The notes: generated by a model not told the origin, from the sequence alone. 64,000 nucleotides of DNA from WTFV01 sp965200895 (GCA_965200895.1 CBDAVM010000001.1:2356001-2420000), one strand, 5' to 3'. Counted from the first letter of the stretch, positions 36,603-48,026 are shown. A program made the numbers and translations.

Positions 36603-37115
36603 ATGCGCGAATCACGAGCCAGGATCGATCCGACGGCGCTCGATCTGAAGGATGCCGTGGTGTCCATCAACCGGGTCACCAAGGTGGTCAAGGGCGGCAA
36701 GAACCTCAGCTTCAGTGCGCTCGTCGTCGTCGGCGACGGGGCGGGGCACTGCGGCTTCGCGGTCGGCAAGGCCAAAGAGGTGCCGTCGGCCATCAAGAAG
36801 GGGATCGAGGCGGCGAAGAAGGCCTTGATCCGGGTGCCGTTGCAGTCGACCACGATACCGCACCCGATCCTGGGTCGGTTCGGCGCGGGGCGGGTCCTGC
36901 TGAAGCCGGCGCCGGAGGGCACCGGCATCATCGCCGGGGGCGCCGTGCGGGCGGTCGTGGAACTGGCCGGGATTCACGACATCCTGACGAAGTCGCTCGG
37001 CTCGGACAATCCACAGAACGTCGTGCGCGCAACGTTTGCCGGGCTCGCCGGGCTCAAGGACCCGGTCGCGGTGGCGAGGCTGCGCGGTCGGGATCTGGAG
37101 GAGCTCACCGCCTGA
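36603..37115 (+). CDS. rpsE: 30S ribosomal protein S5
   Basis: S5 is a 30S protein at the mRNA entry that affects decoding accuracy. It has 170 residues from ATG 36603; TTG 36600 is adjacent and in frame. Conserved parts are DAVVSINRVTKVVKGGKNLS, the loop FSALVVVGDGAGHCGFAVGK, and GAGRVLLKPAPEGTGIIAGG. It precedes rpmD by 35 bases. Confidence 0.97.
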   Translation: MRESRARIDPTALDLKDAVVSINRVTKVVKGGKNLSFSALVVVGDGAGHCGFAVGKAKEVPSAIKKGIEAAKKALIRVPLQSTTIPHPILGRFGAGRVLLKPAPEGTGIIAGGAVRAVVELAGIHDILTKSLGSDNPQNVVRATFAGLAGLKDPVAVARLRGRDLEELTA

Positions 37116-37150
37116 GGCAGGCCCGAGCGCCGGTGAAGCGAAGCGAGGAC

Positions 37151-37360
37151 ATGAGACCACCAGCCACGCGCAACAACGAGGCGAAGAGGGTGCGCGTCAC
37201 CCTCGTCAAGAGTTGGATCGGCTACGAGAAGAGCCAGCAGCGGATCGTCCGGGGGCTCGGCCTGCGCCGGATCGGCCATTCGGTCGACGTGGTCGACAAT
37301 CCCTCGATCCGCGGCATGATCCGCGCGGTGCGGCACCTGGTGACGACGACGGAGTGCTGA
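37151..37360 (+). CDS. rpmD: 50S ribosomal protein L30
   Basis: L30 is a small 50S protein. The protein has 69 residues. VRVTLVKSWIGYEKSQQRIV begins the conserved core, and GLGLRRIGHSVDVVDNPSIR and GMIRAVRHLV follow. The first dozen residues (MRPPATRNNEAK) are a short lineage extension. The ATG has an AGCGAGGAC ribosome site. rplO starts 2 bases after the stop. Confidence 0.94.
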   Translation: MRPPATRNNEAKRVRVTLVKSWIGYEKSQQRIVRGLGLRRIGHSVDVVDNPSIRGMIRAVRHLVTTTEC

Positions 37361-37362
37361 CC

Positions 37363-37856
37363 ATGGCGACGGACAAGCGTTCGATGGACCTCAGTACGCT
37401 GCAGCCCCCGAAGGGCGCGCGGCGCAACCGAAAGCGCGTCGGCCGCGGAGAGGGCGGCGGCACCGGTGTGACCGCCGGTCGCGGGCACAAGGGCCAGCAG
37501 TCTCGGTCGGGCTACTCGCGCAAGCGCGGCTTCGAAGGCGGGCAAATGCCGCTTCACCGGCGCCTGCCCAAGCGCGGCTTCCACAACCCGTTCCGGATTG
37601 CCTACGAAGTGGTCAACCTCGATACGCTCGATGCGTTTTTCGAGGCGGATGCCGAGGTGACCCCGGACGTGCTGCGTGAGAGCGGACTCGTCAGCCGCAC
37701 GGGGCTGGTCAAGGTGCTCGCACGCGGCGAGCTGACCAAGGCGCTGTCCGTGACGGCGCACGGTTTCAGTGCCAAGGCGAGCGAACGCATTGCGGCCGCC
37801 GGCGGCCGCACGGCAGTGGCGTCACGCGTACAGCCGAAGGCCAAGGAAGCCGACGA

Positions 37857-37860
<4 letters not shown>
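37363..37860 (+). CDS. rplO: 50S ribosomal protein L15
   Basis: L15 is a late-assembly 50S protein. It has 165 residues from ATG 37363; an ATG at 37384 (MDLSTLQPPKGARRN) matches the family's usual beginning and may be the real start. Conserved parts are RKRVGRGEGGGTGVTAGRGH, KGQQSRSGYSRKRGFEGGQM and PLHRRLPKRGFHNPF. Its stop overlaps the secY start (ATGA). Confidence 0.95.
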
Positions 37861-39245
<1,385 letters not shown>

Positions 39246-39324
39246 GACGTGCCGGAACGATGGGAGAACCTTGCGCGCGCGGAATCGGTGGGGTAGCCGG
39301 GCCCGCGCAAAGCATCGAGGCGAC

Positions 39325-40089
39325 ATGCTGGACGTTCGCGAGTATGAGGAGGCCGGGTTTGCATCCGGCCGGAAGCTGCGCCACTCGAAGGTCACCGAGC
39401 TGGTGCCCAGGAGCGTTCGGGGGCCGGTGGCGTTGAATCTGATGCTGATGGGGCCGCCCGGGGCCGGGAAGGGCACGCAGGCGCGTCGCCTGGCCCGCGG
39501 ATTTCGGGTGCCGCATATCGCGACCGGCGACATCCTGCGCGAGGCGGTGGCGGCCGGCAGCCCGCTCGGCCGCAGTGCAGCAGCGATCATGGACGCCGGT
39601 CGACTCGTCGGCGACGACATCATGATCGGGATCGTGCGGCATCGGCTGCAGCGCCCCGACGCGGCGACCGGCTTCGTCCTCGACGGGTTTCCGCGCACCG
39701 TTCCGCAGGCCGAGGCGCTCGACGCGATGCTGGTTCGGCGGAACCCGCTGGTCGTGATCGACATCGCGGTGGACGACGAGGACATCATTCGCCGACTGTC
39801 GCGGCGTCGCGTCTGCAGGGCGTGCGGGACGATCGTCGGCGCGCAGGAAGGAGTGCCGCCGTCTGCCTGTCCCGACTGCCGCGGCGTGCTCGTGCAGCGG
39901 CGCGACGATCGCGAGTCGGTGGTGCGGGAGCGGCTGGCGGTGTATCGGCAGCAGACGGCGCCGCTGATTGGCTACTACCGCGATCGTCCGACGTTCCGGT
40001 CGGTCGACGGCGGCCTGACCGAGGACGCGGTGGCGGCCGCGGTGGCCGACGCGGCTCACGGCAGGTCGGTCGTGCGGCGGACCGCGTAG
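39325..40089 (+). CDS. adk: Adenylate kinase with zinc-type lid and N-terminal extension
   Basis: This enzyme interconverts AMP, ADP and ATP. The core starts at LNLMLMGPPGAGKGTQARRL (P-loop), then ATGDILREAVA, LDGFPRTVPQAEAL and a lid with CRAC and CPDC, the zinc-binding form. ATG 39325 has a GAGG ribosome site 4 bases upstream and gives 254 residues, about 35 more at the N-terminus than is usual. GTG 39427 would give a canonical length of about 220 but has only a distant AGGAG. The start is therefore uncertain; the function is not. The position between secY and map is standard. Confidence 0.93.
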   Translation: MLDVREYEEAGFASGRKLRHSKVTELVPRSVRGPVALNLMLMGPPGAGKGTQARRLARGFRVPHIATGDILREAVAAGSPLGRSAAAIMDAGRLVGDDIMIGIVRHRLQRPDAATGFVLDGFPRTVPQAEALDAMLVRRNPLVVIDIAVDDEDIIRRLSRRRVCRACGTIVGAQEGVPPSACPDCRGVLVQRRDDRESVVRERLAVYRQQTAPLIGYYRDRPTFRSVDGGLTEDAVAAAVADAAHGRSVVRRTA

Positions 40090-40106
40090 AGCCAGCGAGC
40101 GCGTGC

Positions 40107-40919
40107 ATGATTTCCTGCAAGAGTCCGGCAGAGCTGCAGCGGATGCGCGCCGCCAACGCATTGGTGGCCGAGGTGCTGGGGGCGTTGCGGGGGATCGTGG
40201 GCGAGGGGGTGACGACGGGCGAGCTGGATGCGCTCGCGGAGGACCGCGTGCGCGCGGCGGGAGCGATTCCGGCGTTCAAGGGTTATCACGGCTATCCGGC
40301 CACGCTCTGCACCTCGGTGAACGAGGAAGTGGTGCACGGGATTCCGTCGGGTCGCCGTCTGCGCGACGGCGACATCGTGTCCATCGATCTGGGGGTCGTG
40401 CTGAACGACTACTACGGCGACGCGGCGGTGACGTTGCCCGTGGGCGCGATCAGCGAGCACGCCGAGATGCTGATGCACGTGACCGAACAGGCGCTGGCCC
40501 GCTCGATCGCGCAGGTTCGGCCGGGCGGCCACGTCTCGGATATCGGGCACGCGGTTCAGCGCCATGTGGAGGCGCATGGCTACTCCGTCGTGCGGGAGTT
40601 CGTGGGACACGGTATCGGCACGAGCCTGCACGAAGAGCCGCAGGTGCCGAACTACGGCGCGCCGGGGGAGGGACCCCGGCTGCTGGAGGGCATGGTCCTG
40701 GCCATCGAGCCGATGGTCAGCATGGGCAAGCCGGCCGTGAAGGTGCTTCGCGACGGATGGACGGCGGTCACGCGTGATGGCAGCCTGGCCGCGCACTTCG
40801 AGCATTCGGTGGCGGTTACCGCGGACGGACCGCTCGTGCTGAGCCGTCCGGTGCCCGAGGCAGGGGGCTCCGGTGACGGCGCCGCCGCGATGACGTGGGC
40901 GCTGGTCGACGGCACGTGA
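40107..40919 (+). CDS. map: Methionine aminopeptidase, type I
   Basis: This enzyme removes the first methionine from new proteins. The protein has 270 residues. It carries SCKSPAELQRMRAANALVAE, GYPATLCTSVNEEVVHGIPS, the metal ligand Asp in DIVSIDLGV, Asp of DYYGDAAVT, His of EFVGHGIGTSLHEEPQVPNY, Glu of LAIEPMVSMG and the last Glu in HFEHSVAVT. All five ligands are therefore visible. The ATG at 40107 lies 17 bases behind adk. infA, usually next, is absent; rpmJ follows after 40 bases. Confidence 0.96.
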   Translation: MISCKSPAELQRMRAANALVAEVLGALRGIVGEGVTTGELDALAEDRVRAAGAIPAFKGYHGYPATLCTSVNEEVVHGIPSGRRLRDGDIVSIDLGVVLNDYYGDAAVTLPVGAISEHAEMLMHVTEQALARSIAQVRPGGHVSDIGHAVQRHVEAHGYSVVREFVGHGIGTSLHEEPQVPNYGAPGEGPRLLEGMVLAIEPMVSMGKPAVKVLRDGWTAVTRDGSLAAHFEHSVAVTADGPLVLSRPVPEAGGSGDGAAAMTWALVDGT

Positions 40920-40959
40920 GCAGTGCCCGGGTTCGCGGATCAACGAGAGAGAGGACGCC

Positions 40960-41073
40960 ATGAAAGTGCGGGCTTCGGTGAAACGGATGTGCAGCAAGTG
41001 CAAGATTGTGCGGCGCCGGGGTGTGGTGCGGGTGCTCTGCACGAACCCGAAACACAAGCAGAGGCAGGGGTAA
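40960..41073 (+). CDS. rpmJ: 50S ribosomal protein L36
   Basis: This is a 37-residue zinc-type L36 starting MKVRASVKRMCSKCKIVRRR. Its zinc ligands are C11, C14, C27 and H32. A GAGAGAGAGGA ribosome site precedes the ATG at about 5 bases. rpsM starts 6 bases after the stop. The gene fills the place between map and rpsM where infA and rpmJ normally stand together. Confidence 0.96.
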   Translation: MKVRASVKRMCSKCKIVRRRGVVRVLCTNPKHKQRQG

Positions 41074-41079
41074 CGACTC

Positions 41080-41454
41080 ATGGCACGCATCGCTGGCGTG
41101 GATCTGCCGCGCTCGAAGCGCGTCGCGGTGGGGTTGACCTATATCTTCGGTATCGGGCCGGCCCGGTCGGTGGAGATTCTGGACGCCGCCGGCGTGGGCG
41201 CGGACACGCGCGTCAAGAATCTGACGGAGGAAGAGGTCCGGCAGATCGGCCGCGCCATCGAGGAGTATGGCCGCGTCGAGGGTGATCTGCGGAAGGAAAT
41301 CTCACTGAACATCAAGCGCCTGATCGAGATCGGGTGCTACCGCGGCCTGCGCCACCGGCGGAACCTGCCGGTGCGCGGACAGCGCACGAACACGAACGCC
41401 CGGACCCGGAAGGGCCCGCGCCGCGGCGCCGTCGCCAAGAAGAAGACCAGTTGA
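41080..41454 (+). CDS. rpsM: 30S ribosomal protein S13
   Basis: S13 sits at the top of the 30S head and touches the P-site tRNA. The protein has 124 residues. It begins MARIAGVDLPRSKRVAVGLT, with YIFGIGPARSVEILDAAGVG, and ends with the basic tail RGQRTNTNARTRKGPRRG. It leads the alpha-operon part rpsM-rpsK-rpsD-rpoA-rplQ. Confidence 0.98.
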   Translation: MARIAGVDLPRSKRVAVGLTYIFGIGPARSVEILDAAGVGADTRVKNLTEEEVRQIGRAIEEYGRVEGDLRKEISLNIKRLIEIGCYRGLRHRRNLPVRGQRTNTNARTRKGPRRGAVAKKKTS

Positions 41455-41494
41455 CAGCGATCCGACGTAGCGTGACAGCATCGAAGACGCGATT

Positions 41495-41932
41495 ATGGCC
41501 AAGAGCGACGAATCGGGGAAGCAGCCGGCAGGGCGGCCGAAGCGCCGCAAGAAGACGTTCAAGAAGCGTGGCGAGAAGCGGGTCGTGCATCACGGCGTGG
41601 TGCACATTCAGGCGTCGTTCAACAACACCATCATCACCGTGACCGACAGTACCGGCGCCGTGTTGTCGTGGTCCAGCGCGGGGGGCATCGGCTTCAAGGG
41701 ATCGCGGAAAGGGACGCCCTTTGCGGCGACCCAGGCGGCGATGGCAGCCGGACACGCGGCCAAGGCGTTCGGGGTGCGCTCGGTCGAGGTTCGGGTGAAG
41801 GGGCCCGGCGCAGGCCGGGAGTCCGCGATCCGGGCGCTGCAGACGTCGGTCGGCCTGGACATCAAGTCGATCCGCGACGTGACGCCCATTCCGCACAACG
41901 GATGTCGGCCGCCCAAGAAGCGGCGGGTGTGA
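41495..41932 (+). CDS. rpsK: 30S ribosomal protein S11
   Basis: S11 is on the 30S platform near the mRNA exit. The protein has 145 residues. A basic N-terminal stretch (KRRKKTFKKRGEKRVVHHGV) precedes the conserved core (HIQASFNNTIITVTDSTGAV, SSAGGIGFKGSRKGTPFAAT) and the end TPIPHNGCRPPKKRRV. The N-terminal extension of about 20 residues is longer than in E. coli. rpsD follows after 63 bases. Confidence 0.97.
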   Translation: MAKSDESGKQPAGRPKRRKKTFKKRGEKRVVHHGVVHIQASFNNTIITVTDSTGAVLSWSSAGGIGFKGSRKGTPFAATQAAMAAGHAAKAFGVRSVEVRVKGPGAGRESAIRALQTSVGLDIKSIRDVTPIPHNGCRPPKKRRV

Positions 41933-41995
41933 CGGCGGCGCGAGCACGGTACGGGGTGCGGGTTGGTAGCGGCTGAGTGAGGGGGATCTGAGAGC

Positions 41996-42625
41996 ATGGC
42001 ACGGTACGCTGGTCCGGTCTGCCGCTTGTGCCGGCGGGAAGGCATGAAGCTGTTTCTCAAGGGTGAGCGCTGCCACGCCGAGAAGTGCGCGGTCGAGCGG
42101 CGCAACGTGCCGCCCGGGCACCACGGCAAGGGACGCAAGGCGAAGTTGCAGGGCTACGGACTGCAGCTTCGCGAGAAGCAGCGCGTGAAGCGGATGTACG
42201 GTGTGCTCGAGCGGCAGTTCCGGCGCTACTTCCACGAGGCCGACCGCCGCAAGGGGATCACGGGCGAGACGTTGCTGCAGTTGCTCGAGAGCAGGCTCGA
42301 CAACATCGTCTACCGGCTCGGATTCGCCGCCTCGCGGCCCCAGGCGCGCCAGTTGGTGCGGCACGGACACTTTCTCGTGAACGGACGGCGGGCCGACATT
42401 CCGTCGTACTCCCTGCGGGCCGGGGACCGTGTGAGCGTGAAGGCGAAGAGCGCCGGCAACCCGGCGATCGCGTATGCCCGCGAAGAGGTCAAGGGGCGCG
42501 GCATCCCGGAGTGGCTCGAGTTGGGCGCCGACGGGCAGGAAGGACGCCTGGCGGCCATACCGACGCGGGAACAGTTGAATCTGCCGGTGCAGGAGCAGTT
42601 GATAGTGGAGCTCTACTCGAAGTAG
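41996..42625 (+). CDS. rpsD: 30S ribosomal protein S4, zinc form
   Basis: S4 starts 30S assembly and in E. coli represses the alpha operon. The protein has 209 residues. It begins ARYAGPVCRLCRREGMKLFL, with two more cysteines in ERCHAEKCA, the zinc-containing form. The S4 domain shows LESRLDNIVYRLGFAASRPQ and ARQLVRHGHFLVNGRRADIP. The ATG at 41996 follows a GGGGGATCTGAGAG stretch. rpoA starts 53 bases downstream. Confidence 0.98.
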   Translation: MARYAGPVCRLCRREGMKLFLKGERCHAEKCAVERRNVPPGHHGKGRKAKLQGYGLQLREKQRVKRMYGVLERQFRRYFHEADRRKGITGETLLQLLESRLDNIVYRLGFAASRPQARQLVRHGHFLVNGRRADIPSYSLRAGDRVSVKAKSAGNPAIAYAREEVKGRGIPEWLELGADGQEGRLAAIPTREQLNLPVQEQLIVELYSK

Positions 42626-42678
42626 GGCGCGCCGGTGCAGGCCATGACCCGCGTACCGCGCGGAAAGGACTGAACTTG

Positions 42679-43671
42679 ATGTTGTGGAAAGGCTTCCAGC
42701 GACCGAAGGTCCTGGAGTACGACCGCGAGACGATCACGGACCGGTACGGGCGCTTTCACGCACAGCCGTTCGAGCGTGGCTTCGGCACGACGATCGGCAA
42801 CGCGCTGCGGCGCGTCCTGCTCTCGTCGATCGAGGGCGCTGCGGTGACGGCGGTCAAGATCGACGGCGTGCTGCACGAGTTCTCACCGATTCAGGGCGTG
42901 GTCGAGGACGCGACGGACATCATCCTCAATCTCAAGCAGGTTCCGATCAAGATGCACGTCGACGGCGTGAAGGCGGTGTCCATCCGGTCCGACGCGCCGG
43001 GCGAGATCAGGGCGGGCGACATCCAGGCCGACGCCGACATCGAGATTCTGGATCCCGACGTCCACATCGCGACCGTGTCCGAGGGCGGCGCCCTCAACAT
43101 GGAGATGCGCGTCAAGCGCAGCCGCGGTTATGTCTCCGCCGACAAGAACTTCGACGAGGACCTCGGGATCGGCTGGATCCCGGTCGATTCGGTCCATTCG
43201 CCGATCAAGAGGGTGAACTACCTCGTCGAGGCGGCGCGACTCGGTCAGACGACCGACTATGACAAGTTGACGATCGACGTGTGGACCGACGGGACGATCA
43301 GCGCACGTGATGCCGTGTCGCTCGGCGCCAGGCTGGTGCGGGACCACCTGAACATCTTCATCGACATCGACGATCCGACCGAGGCGGCGGCGGAGCCGGA
43401 TCCGGATCCGCCGACCGCGGTGGTGAACGAGCATCTCGACAAGAGCGTCGAGGAGCTGGAGTTGTCCGTACGCTCCTACAACTGCCTGAAGAACGCCAAC
43501 ATCCGGACGATTCGCGAGCTGGTGCAGAAGAGCGAGCCGGAGATGCTCCAGACGAAGAACTTCGGACGGAAGTCGCTGAACGAGATCAAGGAGATCCTGC
43601 TCGACATGGGACTGAGCCTCGGGATGCGACTGGACCTGCCGGCGGACCACGTGCCCGCCCAGGCGGAGTGA
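42679..43671 (+). CDS. rpoA: RNA polymerase alpha subunit
   Basis: RpoA is the assembly platform of RNA polymerase. The protein has 330 residues. The N domain shows FHAQPFERGFGTTIGNALRR, VLLSSIEGAAVTAVKIDGVL and HEFSPIQGVVEDATDIILNL. The C domain, which contacts activators and UP elements, has ELELSVRSYNCLKNANIRTI and LVQKSEPEMLQTKNFGRKSL. The ATG at 42679 gives the standard beginning (MLWKGFQRP). An AAAGGA ribosome site precedes it. rplQ follows after 8 bases. Confidence 0.98.
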   Translation: MLWKGFQRPKVLEYDRETITDRYGRFHAQPFERGFGTTIGNALRRVLLSSIEGAAVTAVKIDGVLHEFSPIQGVVEDATDIILNLKQVPIKMHVDGVKAVSIRSDAPGEIRAGDIQADADIEILDPDVHIATVSEGGALNMEMRVKRSRGYVSADKNFDEDLGIGWIPVDSVHSPIKRVNYLVEAARLGQTTDYDKLTIDVWTDGTISARDAVSLGARLVRDHLNIFIDIDDPTEAAAEPDPDPPTAVVNEHLDKSVEELELSVRSYNCLKNANIRTIRELVQKSEPEMLQTKNFGRKSLNEIKEILLDMGLSLGMRLDLPADHVPAQAE

Positions 43672-43679
43672 GCGACATC

Positions 43680-44186
43680 ATGCGTCATCGCGTTGCACAC
43701 CGGAAGCTGGGTCGGGTCACCGAGCATCGTCTCTCCCTGCTCCGCAATCAGGCGCAGGCCCTGCTGCGTCACGAGCGGATCAGCACAACGGTCGCCAAGG
43801 CCAAGGAGCTTCGGCCGTTCGTCGAGCATCTGATCACCGTCGCCAAGCGGGGGATCGCCGACGGTGACGACACCATCCGGGCAGTGAACGCGCGCCGCAT
43901 GGTGCGCCGGGACTTGGCGGATCGGGCGGTGGCGGCCAAGCTGTTCGAGACGATTGCGCCGCGGTTCTCCGACCGTCCCGGCGGCTACACGCGCCTGCTG
44001 CGGATCGGGTTTCGGCGCGGCGATGCGGCCGAGATGGCCCAGGTGGAGCTGCTCGGCAGCGAGTACAACCCCGACCTGGACAAGCCCAGGGCCGAGCGCA
44101 AGCCGGACGAGACTCCCGAACGGCGGCGGGAGGAGCAGCCAGGCGGACGCCTGCGCCGGATGTTCCGTCGCGGAGACAGGCGCTAG
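43680..44186 (+). CDS. rplQ: 50S ribosomal protein L17 with charged tail
   Basis: L17 lies near the tunnel exit. Residues 1 to about 122 are a normal L17 (MRHRVAHRKLGRVTEHRLSL, RHERISTTVAKAKELRPFVE, DRPGGYTRLLRIGFRRGDAA). About 45 further residues, rich in Arg, Glu and Pro, follow. ATG 43680 gives the canonical start; GTG 43668 would add four residues. It is the last gene of the large plus-strand ribosomal block, and a strong hairpin lies 20 bases after its stop. Confidence 0.96.
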   Translation: MRHRVAHRKLGRVTEHRLSLLRNQAQALLRHERISTTVAKAKELRPFVEHLITVAKRGIADGDDTIRAVNARRMVRRDLADRAVAAKLFETIAPRFSDRPGGYTRLLRIGFRRGDAAEMAQVELLGSEYNPDLDKPRAERKPDETPERRREEQPGGRLRRMFRRGDRR

Positions 44187-44206
44187 CAGGTCACGGTCGC
44201 AGCCAG

Positions 44207-44240
44207 GGCGCCGACCTCCCGGGCAGACGAGGTTGGCGCC
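44207..44240. terminator. Hairpin between convergent rplQ and the EF-G-like gene
   Basis: GGCGCCGACCTC (44207-44218) pairs with GAGGTTGGCGCC (44229-44240) over 12 positions, one of them a G-U pair, around a 10-base loop. It lies in the 69-base space between two convergent genes, so a two-way terminator is likely. There is no T-run, so it may act with Rho or simply protect the 3' ends. Confidence 0.6.
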
Positions 44241-44255
44241 AGGGCTGACCCGGAA

Positions 44256-46352
44256 TTACTCGTCGTCCGCGGCGTCGCCTTCCTCGGCTTTCGAATCGGC
44301 CACGATCTTCGCGTGCAGGTGCGCCGGCACTTCCTCGTAGTGCGAGAACTCCATGTGGTACGACCCCCGTCCGCCCGTGGCCGACGTCAACTGCTGCTCG
44401 TAGGTGAGCATCTCCGCCATCGGCACCTGCGCCTTGATGACCGTCGATGCGCCGCGCGGCTCCATGCCGCCGATCCGTCCCCGCCTGCCGTTCAGGTCGC
44501 CCATCAGGTCGCCCGCGAAGTCGCTCGGCGCGTAGACCTCGACGTTCATGACCGGTTCGAGCAGCGTCGGTCTGGCCCGCTCCATGGCGTCGCGGAACGC
44601 AAGGCGCCCGGCCATCTTGAACGACATCTCGTTCGAGTCGACGGAGTGGAACTGCCCGTCATGCAGGGTCACCTTGAAGTCGACCATCGGGTAGCCGGCC
44701 AGGTAGCCCTTCTCGCGGGCCTCCTGAATCCCCTTCTCGACGGCCGGAATGAATTGGCGTGGGATGGCCCCGCCGAAGATCTCGTCGACGAAGGCGAAGT
44801 CCTCTCCCCGCGGCAGGGGCTCGACGCGAATCTTGCAATCGCCGAACTGCCCGTGCCCGCCGGACTGCTTCTTGTGCCGCCCGTGCGCTTCGGTGGCGGC
44901 CATGATCGTCTCCCGGTACGGGATGCGCGGCAGCTTCAGGTTGACCTCGACGCCGAACCGCCGCTTCAGCTTGGCCACGGTGACCTCGATGTGCAGTTGT
45001 CCCTGGCCGGAGAGCAGGAGCTGGCGCGTCTGCGGATCGCGGGTGTACTGGATCGTGGGATCCTCCTCCCGCAGCCGTTGCAGCGCGCCGCTGATCTTCT
45101 CCTCGTCGCCGCGGCTCTTCGGCTCGATGGCGTAGGATAGGACCGGGTCGGCGAACGCGATGGGGGCGAACCGCACGGGGGTGCCCTTACCGCCCAGCGT
45201 GTCGCCCGTGTGGGTCTCCTTCAGTTTGGCGACGGCGCCGAGGTCGCCCGCCTTCAGCTCCGGCACCGGATGCTGGGTCTTGCCCTGCATGACGGCCAGC
45301 GCCCCGAGGCGCTCGCTGCCGTCCTGCGTGGCGTTGTGCACGCTGGAATCGGCCTTGAGCGTGCCGGCCGCGACCCGGAACATGGTGATGCGGCCGGCGA
45401 ACGGATCGGCGATGGTCTTCCACACGAACGCGGCGGGCGGGGCGCCGTCGCCTGCGTCGTAGGTCTGCGGCTCGCCGCTCTCGGGGTCCGTGGCCGGCAG
45501 CGGATGGTCTGCCGCCGACGGCAGGCAGGCGAGAATCGTGTCCAGCAGCGGTCCGATACCCAGGTTGGCCTGCGCCGAGGTGCAGACGAGCGGGAACACC
45601 TGCCGGTTGCGCGTCGCCGCGCGGAGTCCGCCCTCGATCTCGTCCTGGGTGAGCGTGCCCTCCTCAAAGAAACGCTCCATGAGCGCCTCGTCGGCTTCGG
45701 CCACCATCTCGATCAGCGCCTCGCGCGAGGTGTCGGCCTGGTCGGCCAGCTCGCCGGGGACGTCGGTGGTCGTGGGGGCGCCGCTGCCGTCGTTCGGGAA
45801 CGTCACGCCCTGCATGGCGACCAGGTTGACGAGACCCCGAAAGTCCCGTTCCGCGCCGATGGGAAGCTGGAGCGGGACCACCTCGCGGCCCAGCGCCCCC
45901 TGCACCGATTCGAGGGCGCGGTCGAAGCTCGCCCGCTCGCGGTCGAGCAGGTTGAGCACCACCAGGCAGGGCAGCCCGAACTCCTTCGCGATGCCCCACA
46001 CCTTCTCGGTCTGCACCTCGACGCCGGCCACCGCGTCGACGACGACCAGCGCTGCATCGGCCACTCGAAGCGCCGCCTGCGTATCGCTCAGGAAGTTGCC
46101 GATGCCGGGGGTGTCGATCAGGTTGATCTTCGTCGAGTGCCACTCGGCGAAGGCGACGCTGGCCGCGAGCGTGTGCTTGCGGCTGATCTCTTCCTCGTCG
46201 AAGTCGGTGACCGTCGTGCCGTCGTCGACCCTCCCGAGGCGGTTGACCATCTTCGCGCCGAACAGCATCGCGGACACGAGCTGCGTCTTGCCGGAACCGC
46301 TGTGTCCGACGACCGCCACGTTGCGGATGCTCGACGCGTCATAGACCTTCAT
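44256..46352 (-). CDS. EF-G-like translation GTPase (second EF-G paralogue)
   Basis: This 698-residue protein has all EF-G domains but belongs to the divergent EF-G-like branch, not the fusA type. G1 is GHSGSGKT (residues 16-23), G3 DTPG (80-83). G4 reads NLLD (134-137) and lacks the Lys of the usual NKxD. The RGITI effector stretch is replaced by SRKHTLAASVAFAEW. Domain IV keeps QSGGHGQFGDCKI and the end shows SYHMEFSHYEEVPAHL. A GGAGG ribosome site lies 9 bases before the ATG. The C-terminus is acidic. The role of such paralogues (recycling, stress, or rescue) is not settled, so no symbol is given. Confidence 0.9.
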   Translation of the reverse strand: MKVYDASSIRNVAVVGHSGSGKTQLVSAMLFGAKMVNRLGRVDDGTTVTDFDEEEISRKHTLAASVAFAEWHSTKINLIDTPGIGNFLSDTQAALRVADAALVVVDAVAGVEVQTEKVWGIAKEFGLPCLVVLNLLDRERASFDRALESVQGALGREVVPLQLPIGAERDFRGLVNLVAMQGVTFPNDGSGAPTTTDVPGELADQADTSREALIEMVAEADEALMERFFEEGTLTQDEIEGGLRAATRNRQVFPLVCTSAQANLGIGPLLDTILACLPSAADHPLPATDPESGEPQTYDAGDGAPPAAFVWKTIADPFAGRITMFRVAAGTLKADSSVHNATQDGSERLGALAVMQGKTQHPVPELKAGDLGAVAKLKETHTGDTLGGKGTPVRFAPIAFADPVLSYAIEPKSRGDEEKISGALQRLREEDPTIQYTRDPQTRQLLLSGQGQLHIEVTVAKLKRRFGVEVNLKLPRIPYRETIMAATEAHGRHKKQSGGHGQFGDCKIRVEPLPRGEDFAFVDEIFGGAIPRQFIPAVEKGIQEAREKGYLAGYPMVDFKVTLHDGQFHSVDSNEMSFKMAGRLAFRDAMERARPTLLEPVMNVEVYAPSDFAGDLMGDLNGRRGRIGGMEPRGASTVIKAQVPMAEMLTYEQQLTSATGGRGSYHMEFSHYEEVPAHLHAKIVADSKAEEGDAADDE

Positions 46353-46578
46353 CGACAGTAACCTCCTTCGAACACGTCCCCGGAGCAGCCGGTCTCGCTG
46401 TCCTGCGTTCGGGGCTGTACGGGAACGCGATGCGGGCCGGGCGCTTCACGCGGCTCCGGATGGAACCTGTAATCGTACCGCGACTGCCCGGCCCGCTCCA
46501 AGCAGGCTATTCGTACCGCAACGCCTCGATCGGGTCGAGCCGTCCGGGCAGGGCGCGCGACGAGGCGGATCGGCGAGG

Positions 46579-47862
<1,284 letters not shown>

Positions 47863-47920
47863 CAGCCGTCCCTCCCCGGCGCATCGCCGTGCGGCGGCGG
47901 GGCGTGCGGCGCGCAGGCCG

Positions 47921-48026
47921 CGGGATCGGACGGCCGCCGTCTCGCCCTGACATCGCCGGGAACGCCTGCGCGTTCATCCGGAGCAACAGCCACGGGATCG
48001 GACCGCAGCCGTCCCGCCCTGACACC
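47921..48026. repeat. Two imperfect 34-bp repeats between the permeases
   Basis: Copies at 47921-47954 and 47993-48026 start CGGGATCGGAC and end CGCCCTGACA(T/C)C, with four mismatches in 34 bases. They lie in the 217-base gap between the two permease genes, which holds no recognisable gene. Confidence 0.7.
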
